A stretch of 17,456 nt of DNA from an uncultured bacterium. GTDB lineage: Bacteria > Bacteroidota > Bacteroidia > Bacteroidales > Bacteroidaceae. A model generated the notes under the pieces. It worked only from the letters and a program-made list of their open reading frames with translations. It was not told the origin of the DNA and did no database searches. The position numbers and the translations under genes are program-made. Shown in pieces: positions 7,016-14,800 of this stretch (within the stretch, counting starts at the first letter, position 1; each line of letters starts with the position of its first letter). The stretch covers positions 1 through 17,456 of the forward strand of contig CAJMQT010000038.1 of assembly GCA_905215655.1 (NCBI GenBank), written 5' to 3'.

Positions 7016-8461
7016 ATGGGACGAATGAAACTGATAAAAATATTCAAAATAAGGCGCGAAGAACGCATTCCGGTTCTTTGTATGCTGCTCGTGCAGATTG
7101 CGCTGCACGCCTTTGTCATTTCAAGACACTTCGAGTTGTTCTCCAAAACCAATCAAGGGCATTGGAATGTGTTCGTTAAGAACTTCCTGATATCGGGCTT
7201 CGACCCGATCACTTACTCCGTCGTTACCTACTGGGACACCACCTACAACGTCTACCGACACCCGCTTCTGGCGTTCATGGTATGGCCTTTGTCCGTGCTG
7301 AACACGTGGCTCACGGAGCTGACGGGCATGAATTTGGTGCAGATTTTGGTTGCTCTGCCGCTGCTGTTCTGCGCCGTTTACTCGTTTGTCTTCATGTATC
7401 GCATCTTCAAAGACATCATACAGCTCGGTCGTTTCGATGCAACGCTGCTCTCGGCGATGACATTCTCGTTCGCATACGTAATGATTTCAGCCGTCGTTCC
7501 CGACCATTTCAGCATCTCCATGTTCCTTCTTGTCTTCTCGCTTTACATCTGCGGCTTGAAGATACAGCGCAAGGAGCGGCTCAGAATTTGGCAGACGGTA
7601 CTCTTGTTCCTTGCCACCGCCGGCGTGACGCTCAGCAACGGAGTGAAGATTTTCATTGATGCGCTGTTCACGAACGGCGTCCGTTTCTTCCGCCCCAAAT
7701 ACCTTATACTCGCCGTCGTGCTGCCTTCCGCCCTGCTGTGGGGCTTCGCCCGTTGGGAATATCGCACCTTCGTGCTGCCCAAGGAGAAGGCGCGTCACGA
7801 GCTGCGGGACAAGAAGAACGCCGAGAAAAAGGAGAAGTTGTATAAAGCTTTCACCGATACCACATCGTTGAAAGACTCTCTTGAAATAAAGAAAGCTTTT
7901 GACCGGAAACTCAACGAGCTTGCAAAAGCGAAGTATGCGAGAGACCATAAGGAGCCGTGGAACCGCAATACGGGCAAGCCGATGGCAAAAGGTGAGTTCA
8001 TGAACTGGACCGACGGCACCACATCCCGCACCGCCACGGCAATAGAAAACCTGTTCGGCGAGTCGATACAGCTGCACAAGAATTTCCTGCTTCGCGACGT
8101 CTTGCGCAACCGTCCGCTGCTCGTGCCGTACAGTTGGTTTATCAACTACGTCGTGGAGCTGGTCATCGTCGCCCTGTTTGTCTGGGGAATATGGTGCGGC
8201 AGGCGCTCCCGCTTCCTCTGGATGGCGCTCGGCGGCTTCGCCTTCGACATGCTCCTGCACATGGGTCTGGGCTTCGGCATTAACGAAGTGTATATCATGG
8301 GCGCCCACTGGCTGTTCGTTCTGCCCATCGCCATGGCGTTTCTTGTCAAGGCGAAGGACGGCACCAAGACTGGCAAGAACCTCCGCCTGCTGCTCATCTG
8401 GCTTGCAACGTGGCTGTGGGTTTACAACGGAAAACTGTTTATCGGATACCTCTTGAATTAA
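7016..8461 (+). CDS. Polytopic membrane protein, DUF6080-like, possible GT-C glycosyltransferase
   Basis: With the ATG at 7016 the protein has 481 residues; an ATG at 7025 is also possible. An in-frame ATG at 6959 lies inside the heptamer repeat and would add 19 low-complexity residues, so it was not used. There are about nine to eleven hydrophobic segments. A basic, charged loop of about 90 residues (roughly 260-350) splits them. The first long loop contains Y-W-D-T-T-Y-N-V-Y-R-H-P-L-L, which resembles the 'H-P-P-L' and acidic-residue region of GT-C enzymes that use polyprenyl-phosphate sugars. I recall relatives annotated as DUF6080 in Bacteroidales, with no established function. Its place directly after the UbiA and HAD genes makes it a candidate transferase of their lipid-linked sugar. 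This is inference from context and topology. Confidence 0.7.
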   Translation: MGRMKLIKIFKIRREERIPVLCMLLVQIALHAFVISRHFELFSKTNQGHWNVFVKNFLISGFDPITYSVVTYWDTTYNVYRHPLLAFMVWPLSVLNTWLTELTGMNLVQILVALPLLFCAVYSFVFMYRIFKDIIQLGRFDATLLSAMTFSFAYVMISAVVPDHFSISMFLLVFSLYICGLKIQRKERLRIWQTVLLFLATAGVTLSNGVKIFIDALFTNGVRFFRPKYLILAVVLPSALLWGFARWEYRTFVLPKEKARHELRDKKNAEKKEKLYKAFTDTTSLKDSLEIKKAFDRKLNELAKAKYARDHKEPWNRNTGKPMAKGEFMNWTDGTTSRTATAIENLFGESIQLHKNFLLRDVLRNRPLLVPYSWFINYVVELVIVALFVWGIWCGRRSRFLWMALGGFAFDMLLHMGLGFGINEVYIMGAHWLFVLPIAMAFLVKAKDGTKTGKNLRLLLIWLATWLWVYNGKLFIGYLLN

Positions 8462-8499
8462 GAAATATAACAAATCGGGGGCTGACTCCCCATATAAGA

Positions 8500-9450
8500 A
8501 TGAAAGTCTCACTGCTTATCCCGGTCTACGGAGTGGAAAAATACATCGAGAGATGCGCCGTCTCGCTATTTGAACAGACGTATCCCGACCTGGAATACAT
8601 CTTCGTTGACGACTGCACTCTCGACCGCAGCATAGACATCCTGCTGTCCGTTGCCGACCGTTACCCCGGGAGAAAGGCACGGTTGCGCATCATCCGGCAG
8701 AAGACGAACGGTGGGGTGGGGGCTGCGAGGGCTGCCGCGATAGATGCGGCGACGGGCGATTGCCTGATGCACGTCGACAGCGACGACTACATCGCGCCGC
8801 AAGCCGTGGAGTCGCTGGTGCGGAAGATGGAGGAGACGGGTGCCGACATAGTGGACGGCGGATGGCAGAGGGTGACGGCGGAAGGGCTTTCAGAGCCTGT
8901 CAGCCCGTGCCCGATAGACAACGAGAAGAGGTATCTCGGCTTGATGTTGTGTCAGAACGTAGTGTCAAACCGCATGTGGGGACGACTCTTCAAGCGCCGT
9001 CTTTACACCGACAACGGTATCAATCTCGTGCCCGGAATAGACTATTGCGAGGACTTTTCGATAATGACGAGGCTGCTGTTCTACGCCCGCCGCGCATGGA
9101 TTGACGACGTGGTGTACTTTTACAGCGACGAGAACGCCGCGTCATACACCCATACCGTCTCGCCCAAACACATCCGCTCGTTTATCCGTTCCAACGCTCT
9201 CGTGCTCGACTTCTTCACCCGCAACGACCCCGAAGGGCGCTTTCTGACGCCCCTGCAAATAGGAATGATCAACGTGCTGCGCACCGTCCGTCGCGACGGT
9301 TTCGGCTTTGATGAGGCTGACCGGCTGCTGCCGTACCGTCCGAAGGGACTTCTCTTCCGCATGCTCGACGCCATGTTTCGCGGCAGGTGCCCGTATCTTA
9401 TAGCCGAAAAGACCTATCTTGCCGTCCGCCGACTATACACTTTGTGCTGA
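8500..9450 (+). CDS. Family 2 glycosyltransferase
   Basis: This 316-residue GT-A fold enzyme begins M-K-V-S-L-L-I-P-V-Y-G-V-E-K-Y-I, the standard GT2 start. The start at 8500 was preferred to an in-frame ATG at 8410, which lies inside the upstream gene. The nucleotide-binding region F-V-D-D-C (Asp37, Asp38) carries Cys where many relatives have Gly-Ser. The DXD motif is D93-S-D-D96. Later landmarks are N-R-M-W-G-R-L-F-K-R and E-D-F-S-I-M-T-R-L-L-F-Y-A. It most likely adds a sugar from a nucleotide-sugar donor to a surface glycan at the inner face of the membrane. It sits 38 bp after the membrane-protein gene, in the same envelope gene run. The sugar specificity cannot be read from the sequence. 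Confidence 0.88.
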   Translation: MKVSLLIPVYGVEKYIERCAVSLFEQTYPDLEYIFVDDCTLDRSIDILLSVADRYPGRKARLRIIRQKTNGGVGAARAAAIDAATGDCLMHVDSDDYIAPQAVESLVRKMEETGADIVDGGWQRVTAEGLSEPVSPCPIDNEKRYLGLMLCQNVVSNRMWGRLFKRRLYTDNGINLVPGIDYCEDFSIMTRLLFYARRAWIDDVVYFYSDENAASYTHTVSPKHIRSFIRSNALVLDFFTRNDPEGRFLTPLQIGMINVLRTVRRDGFGFDEADRLLPYRPKGLLFRMLDAMFRGRCPYLIAEKTYLAVRRLYTLC

Positions 9451-9474
9451 AAGGCGTCATCAGCAAAGATTTTT

Positions 9475-9505
9475 CCATTATCCCATTATCGCCAAAAACA
9501 TTATC
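9475..9505. repeat. Octamer repeat CCATTATC in the gap before the DUF2156-GNAT gene
   Basis: CCATTATC occurs at 9475-9482 and 9483-9490, then ATTATC again at 9500-9505. The tract lies in the 65 bp between the GT2 stop codon and the next start. It is a short-period tandem repeat like those at 2977-3008 and 15761-15808. Confidence 0.6.
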
Positions 9506-9515
9506 ACCTGTTGTT

Positions 9516-11279
9516 ATGATAAAGTTCAAAGAACTTACCTCTGCCGACAAAGAGCTCGTTCAGAGCTTCACGCTTTGGGGCGAACGGCAGAACTGTGACC
9601 TCTCGTTTGCCAATCTGATAAGTTGGCAATTCTTGTATAACACCCACTTCGCCATTGTCGAAGACTATCTCGTCTTCCGCTTTTACGCCGGCAGACATCT
9701 TGCCTACATGATGCCCATACCGCGCCCCGTGCGTCAGGACGACGGCACGTTCAAGGTGCAGCCGTGCGACGAATGCTCGGTAAGCGTTATCCGCGCGATA
9801 CGCGACGACTCGATAGCCATGGGACATCCGTTCCTCATGTTGGGCGTGTGTAACTACATGCGCGACCTTATCGAGAAAGAGTTTCCCGATACGTTCGTCA
9901 TCACTCCCGACCGCGACCGCAGCGATTATATCTACACAAGGGACAAGCTCGTGCACCTCTCGGGAAAGAAGTTGCAGAGCAAGCGCAACCATATCAACAA
10001 ATTCAGGAACCTCTATCCCGACTACGAATACCGCCCGCTGACGCCCGAGCTGATACCTCTCTGCCTCGACTTGGAGCGCCGCTGGCGTCACGCCAACAAC
10101 GAGGAGGGCGACAGCGGACAGGAAGAGGAACTGACGGACGAGTTGCGCTCCATGACGAGGGCATTCAACCGCTGGGACGAGTTAGGGCTGACGGGAGGCA
10201 CGCTCTTTGTCGACGGCACGCTGGTGGCTTTCACCTTCGGCTGCCCCATCAACCAAACCACCTTCGACGTATGCGTGGAGAAGGCTGACGTAAGTTACGA
10301 AGGCGCCTTCACGATGATAAATCAGGAGTTTGCGAAGCGCCTTCCCGAACAGTATTTTTACGTCAACCGTGAGGAAGATCTGGGCGACGAGGGACTGAGA
10401 CGAGCCAAACTTTCGTACAAGCCGGACATCCTTTTGGAAAAGAACACCGTGATGGAGAAACATCCGCTTGCCGCCTTTGAGGACCAAGACCGCATAAAGC
10501 GGGAGACGCGGGAGATATGGAAACGAGTGTTTCAGGACCCCGACGACTTTATCGAACTCTACTTCTCGCGCGTCTACCGCGGCGAGCACAACGTCTGTTG
10601 CCAGATGGACGGGCGTGTGGTAGGCGCCCTGCAAACGCTGCCTTACCCCATGCTGTACCACGGCGGCGAGCTGCGCACGGCATATATCAGCGGCGTCAGC
10701 GTGCTGCCCGAGTATCGCCGCCGCAACATCGGCGCCTCGCTGATGCATCAGGCACACTTCGCCCTGTCGCACAAAGGTGCCGTCTTCGCCACGCTGATAC
10801 CCGCCGACAAGCGTCTGGGCGAGTGGTACGCGCGTTGCGGATACGCCTATGTGATAACCTGCACACCGCCTCCGGCTGACGTAAGGACCACCGCCTTCGA
10901 TGAGTTTGACGCCATGCAGCGCAACCGTCGGTGCGTACTTCTTCACGACGCCGAGGGCTACGACGTCATCCGTGAAGACATCCGTCTCGCCGGCGACCGT
11001 TATCAGCCGCAGCAGGAAGACATCCCCGCAATGCTGAGGGTAATCGACGCGCGCAAGGCTCTCGCGCTCTACGCCGCCGCGCATCCCGACGAACGTCTCG
11101 TGATACGTGTCACCGACGATGCGGACATCCCTGAAAACAATGCTTATTACATCATCGCCGACGGTACGTCGCGACGCACGTCTGAGCCGCATCCCGAGGC
11201 TCTCAAACTGTCGGTAGCCGCCCTCGCCGAGTTTATCTTCAAGGACGAACAGGCGGAAATGAACCTTATGCTCAACTAA
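9516..11279 (+). CDS. Two-domain protein: DUF2156 (phosphatidylglycerol lysyltransferase-like) fused to GNAT acetyltransferase
   Basis: The ATG at 9516 gives 587 residues and a conserved-looking start (M-I-K-F-K-E-L-T-S-A-D-K). An earlier in-frame ATG at 9387 lies inside the GT2 gene and was not used. Residues 1 to about 305 look like the DUF2156/aminoacyl-tRNA-dependent lysyltransferase fold, which is itself two GNAT-like halves. Landmarks are C-D-L-S-F-A-N-L-I-S-W, K-K-L-Q-S-K-R-N-H-I-N-K-F and R-A-K-L-S-Y-K-P-D. From about 330 a typical GNAT domain follows, with V-L-P-E-Y-R-R-R-N-I-G-A (399-407) as the acetyl-CoA loop and G-E-W-Y-A-R-C-G-Y after it. The relevant substrates are unknown. The DUF2156 part may aminoacylate a lipid or a surface polymer, as MprF-type enzymes do, but the membrane domain of MprF is absent. 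It is the last gene of the envelope run. Confidence 0.8.
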   Translation: MIKFKELTSADKELVQSFTLWGERQNCDLSFANLISWQFLYNTHFAIVEDYLVFRFYAGRHLAYMMPIPRPVRQDDGTFKVQPCDECSVSVIRAIRDDSIAMGHPFLMLGVCNYMRDLIEKEFPDTFVITPDRDRSDYIYTRDKLVHLSGKKLQSKRNHINKFRNLYPDYEYRPLTPELIPLCLDLERRWRHANNEEGDSGQEEELTDELRSMTRAFNRWDELGLTGGTLFVDGTLVAFTFGCPINQTTFDVCVEKADVSYEGAFTMINQEFAKRLPEQYFYVNREEDLGDEGLRRAKLSYKPDILLEKNTVMEKHPLAAFEDQDRIKRETREIWKRVFQDPDDFIELYFSRVYRGEHNVCCQMDGRVVGALQTLPYPMLYHGGELRTAYISGVSVLPEYRRRNIGASLMHQAHFALSHKGAVFATLIPADKRLGEWYARCGYAYVITCTPPPADVRTTAFDEFDAMQRNRRCVLLHDAEGYDVIREDIRLAGDRYQPQQEDIPAMLRVIDARKALALYAAAHPDERLVIRVTDDADIPENNAYYIIADGTSRRTSEPHPEALKLSVAALAEFIFKDEQAEMNLMLN

Positions 11280-11293
11280 AAACTTCGTTTTTT

Positions 11294-11392
11294 AGAATTA
11301 AGAATTAGGAATTAAGAATTAAGAAAAATAGTATTGTTGTTTAGAGCTACAAGAGTATTTTTCTTAATTCTTAATTCCTAATTCTTAATTCT
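11294..11392. repeat. Perfect 37 bp inverted repeat after the DUF2156-GNAT gene
   Basis: Arms at 11294-11330 and 11356-11392 are perfect reverse complements with a 25 bp loop. The arms are AATTAAG and AATTAGG heptamers, ending in AAAAATA at the loop side. It begins 14 bp after the stop codon. Architecture and arm length equal the element at 978-1076, although the heptamer sequences and the loop differ. It may act as a transcript end or a stabilising 3' hairpin. Confidence 0.9.
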
Positions 11393-11409
11393 CTCGCTCT
11401 TTCAGTTTT

Positions 11410-11498
11410 AAAAGCCTGCCTTTTGCATTGCAAAAGACCGCCTTTTACACGCTAAAAGGTAAGCTTTTACACGGTAAAAGACCGCCTTTTGGAAAACG
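11410..11498. repeat. 22 bp-period array of four AAAAG-N5-CTTTT palindromes, copy 2
   Basis: Units start at 11410, 11432, 11454 and 11476, with seven-base spacers and an exact 22 bp period. All four fit AAAAG-N5-CTTTT. The fourth unit and the following GGAAAACG are identical to copy 1 at 4238-4260. Units 1 to 3 and the spacers differ from copy 1. The array is upstream of the purL promoter. The following bases, 11499-11644, show no convincing gene or site. Confidence 0.9.
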
Positions 11499-11644
11499 TC
11501 TGTTTGTTGATGAAAACTGTAAGGAAAACCATCTGTTTTACTTTCGGATTGTAAGAAAAACGGGTAAGGCAAGTTCGCACTATCTTTTAATAAGACAGAC
11601 GGCACCTCGGAAAAGAAAATAAAAGTTCGTTTCACGTCCTTTTA

Positions 11645-11676
11645 TTTTGCTTTTCGCTCGGTTTGCACTATCTTTG
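11645..11676 (+). promoter_or_regulatory. Probable purL promoter
   Basis: TATCTTTG at 11669-11676 matches the Bacteroidetes -7 consensus TAnnTTTG. A TTTTGC at 11645-11650 lies 18 bp upstream and fits the loose -33 element. Transcription would start near 11683, leaving a leader of roughly 140 bases before purL. No purine riboswitch aptamer could be recognised in the leader. Confidence 0.7.
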
Positions 11677-11727
11677 CAACATCTTATTAAATAATGTGGG
11701 AACACTCCTCAACCGACAAAGCATATC

Positions 11728-11807
11728 ATGACTTTCTCTATTGGAGAGGCGGCGGACGAGAGGTTCAGGAGATAATGTGCTTTCCTTCTTTCTGTCTCGA
11801 ACAATAA
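11728..11807 (+). other. Two tiny ORFs in the purL leader (tentative)
   Basis: ATG at 11728 opens 15 codons (M-T-F-S-I-G-E-A-A-D-E-R-F-R-R) ending at TAA 11773-11775. An ATG at 11775 overlaps that stop as TAATG and opens 10 codons (M-C-F-P-S-F-C-L-E-Q), ending at 11807. They end 18 bp before the purL start. Neither has an obvious ribosome binding site. They might be leader peptides or chance. Confidence 0.25.
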
Positions 11808-11825
11808 TAAAATTTATATCATAAT

Positions 11826-14800
11826 ATGATTCTTTTTTTCAGAACCCCATCAGACAGCGTTATCGCCACACAGGCGGACCATACGCTGAACCCGGAAGAA
11901 ATCAAAGAACTGTGTTGGCTCTACGGCGACGCAACGCCGATAGCCGAGGAACAACTCGAAGGATACTTCGTAGGACCGCGACGAGAGATGATAACGCCGT
12001 GGAGCACGAACGCCGTCGAAATCACTCAGAACATGAACCTCAGCGGCATTCAGCGTATTGAGGAATACTTCCCCGTAAGCAGCAAGGACGCCGACCACGA
12101 CCCGATGCTCCAGCGTATGTACGACGGGCTGAACCAGAACATCTTCACCGTTGACCACGAACCGGAACCAATAAAGCACGTCGACAACCTCGAAGAGTAT
12201 AACGAGCAGGAAGGTCTCGCCCTCTCGCCCGAAGAGATAGAATATCTCCACACCATAGAGAAACAGCTCGGACGACCGCTTACCGACTCGGAGATATTCG
12301 GCTTCGCCCAGATCAACTCCGAACATTGCCGTCACAAGATATTCGGCGGCGTCTTCATCATCGACGGAAAAGAGATGGAGTCTTCGCTCTTCAACATGAT
12401 AAAGAAGACAACAAAGGAAAATCCGCACAAAATTCTCAGCGCATACAAAGACAACGTGGCATTCTCCGAAGGACCCGTCATCGAGCAGTTCGCGCCCGAA
12501 GACCAGTCGACCTCCGATTATTTCCGCGTCAAAGACATAGAGAGCGTTATCTCGCTGAAAGCCGAAACGCACAACTTCCCCACCACCGTGGAGCCTTTCA
12601 ACGGCGCCGCTACGGGCACGGGAGGCGAGATACGCGACCGTATGGGCGGTGGCGTGGGCTCCTGGCCGATAGCCGGTACGGCGGTTTACATGACCTCTTA
12701 TCCGAGACTGGACGACAGCCCCCTCCCTGCCTCCCCGAGGGGAGGAGAAGAGGCAGGCACACAATGCACCTCCCCTCGGGGAGGTCGGGAGGGGGCTTGT
12801 TCTTGTTCCCGTGACTGGGAAGACATCCTCCCCGTGCGCAAATGGCTGTATCAGACGCCCGAACAGATACTTGTCAAGGCGTCCAACGGTGCGTCCGACT
12901 TCGGTAACAAGTTCGGTCAGCCGCTCATCACAGGCTCCGTCCTCACCTTCGAACACAAAGAGGGAGACGAGAAATACGCTTATGATAAAGTGATAATGCT
13001 TGCCGGCGGCGTGGGTTACGGCACCAAGCGCGACTGCTTGAAGAAAGAGCCGCAGAAGGGAAACAAGGTCGTTGTCGTCGGCGGAGACAACTATCGCATC
13101 GGTCTCGGAGGCGGCAGCGTATCATCGGTCGACACCGGTCGCTACTCCAACGGTATCGAGCTGAACGCCGTTCAGCGTGCCAACCCTGAGATGCAGAAGC
13201 GCGCCTACAACCTTGTACGCGCCCTCTGCGAGGAAGATGTCAACCCCGTTGTCAGCATTCACGACCACGGTTCGGCAGGACATGTCAACTGTTTGTCGGA
13301 GCTTGTCGAAGAGTGTGGCGGTCAGATCGACATGACCAAGCTGCCCGTAGGTGACAAGACGCTGTCAAGCAAGGAGATAATAGCCAACGAAAGTCAGGAG
13401 CGTATGGGTCTGCTCATCGACGAAAAGCATATCGACCACGTCCGCAAGATAGCCGAAAGAGAGCGCGCTCCGCTCTATGTGGTCGGCGAGACGACGGGCG
13501 ACGCACACTTCTCGTTCGTTCAGGGCGACGGTGTGAAACCGTTCGACCTCGACGTTGCCCAGATGTTCGGTCACTCTCCGAAAACTTATATGGTCGACAA
13601 GACCGTGGAACGCCACTACGAAGACGTAGAGTACGATAAGGAAATGAATAACAGCCCCCACCCAACCTCCCCGAGGGGAGGCGTAGAAGCAGACGCACAA
13701 GTTACCTCCCCTCGGGGAGGTCAGGAGGGAGCTCTTGATCAATACGTTGGTAGAGTCCTTCAATTAGAGGCTGTCGCATGTAAAGACTGGCTGACAAACA
13801 AGGTGGACCGAAGCGTCACCGGAAAGATAGCACGCCAGCAATGCCAAGGCGAGATACAACTTCCGCTCAGCGATTGCGGCGTGGTTGCCCTCGACTATCG
13901 CGGCAGGAAAGGTATCGCAACGGCACTCGGACACGCCCCGCAGGCAGGTCTGGCGTCGCCGGAGGCAGGCAGCGTGCTCTCCGTGGCAGAGTCGCTGACC
14001 AACATCGTGTGGGCTCCGCTCGAACAAGGACTTGACAGCGTGAGCCTGTCGGCAAACTGGATGTGGCCCTGCCGCTCGCAAGAGGGCGAGGACGCGCGCC
14101 TTTATAGTGCCGTGAAAGCACTCTCCGACTTCTGTTGCGCGATAAAAGTCAACGTGCCTACGGGTAAAGACTCGCTCTCCATGAGCCAGCAATATCCCGA
14201 CGGACAGAAGATCATCAGTCCGGGAACGGTGATAGTAAGCAGCGGCGGAGAGGTGTCTGACGTGCGCAAGGTGGTATCTCCCGTCGTTCGGAACGACGCA
14301 GCCACAAGCCTCTATCACATCGACTTCTCGTTTGACGAGCAGCGTCTCGGCGGCAGCGCGTTCGCACAGAGCCTCGGAAAGGTAGGCGACGACGTGCCCA
14401 CAGTCAAAAATCCCGAATACTTCCGCACGGCGTTCAACACCCTGCAAGAACTGATAAAGGACGGCAAGATCATTGCCGGTCACGACATAAGTGCCGGTGG
14501 TCTGATAACAACTCTGCTCGAAATGTGCTTCGCCAACACCAAGGGCGGCATGACGATAAGCCTCGACGGATTTGCAGGAGACGACATCGTGAAGATACTT
14601 ATGGCTGAAAACCCGGGCGTAGTGGTACAGATTGCCGACAAGGACGCTGACGCCTTCAAGGCTCTGATGGAAGAGAACGGACTTTGCTACGCTATGATCG
14701 GCAAGCCCGAGGCAGGCTCGCGCAACATCAAAGTGAGCAAAGGCGCGTTCACACACGAGTTCGACATCGACGCCATGCGCGACCTGTGGTACAAGACTTC

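Noticed and set aside
8477..8491. GGGG-CCCC mini-hairpin before the GT2 start
   Set aside because: A four-base stem with a seven-base loop is too short to call a terminator or regulatory element, and it could arise by chance.
7487..8512. Minus-strand open frame of 341 codons opposite the DUF6080-like gene and the gap before GT2
   Set aside because: No motif, no promoter, and composition typical of an antisense shadow.
10182..11192. Minus-strand open frame of 336 codons opposite the DUF2156-GNAT gene
   Set aside because: It lies opposite conserved GNAT motifs and has no own features.
11408..11635. Small ORFs on both strands (64 and 75 codons) across the 22 bp-period array
   Set aside because: Much of their sequence is the repeat array itself, and neither has a plausible start context.
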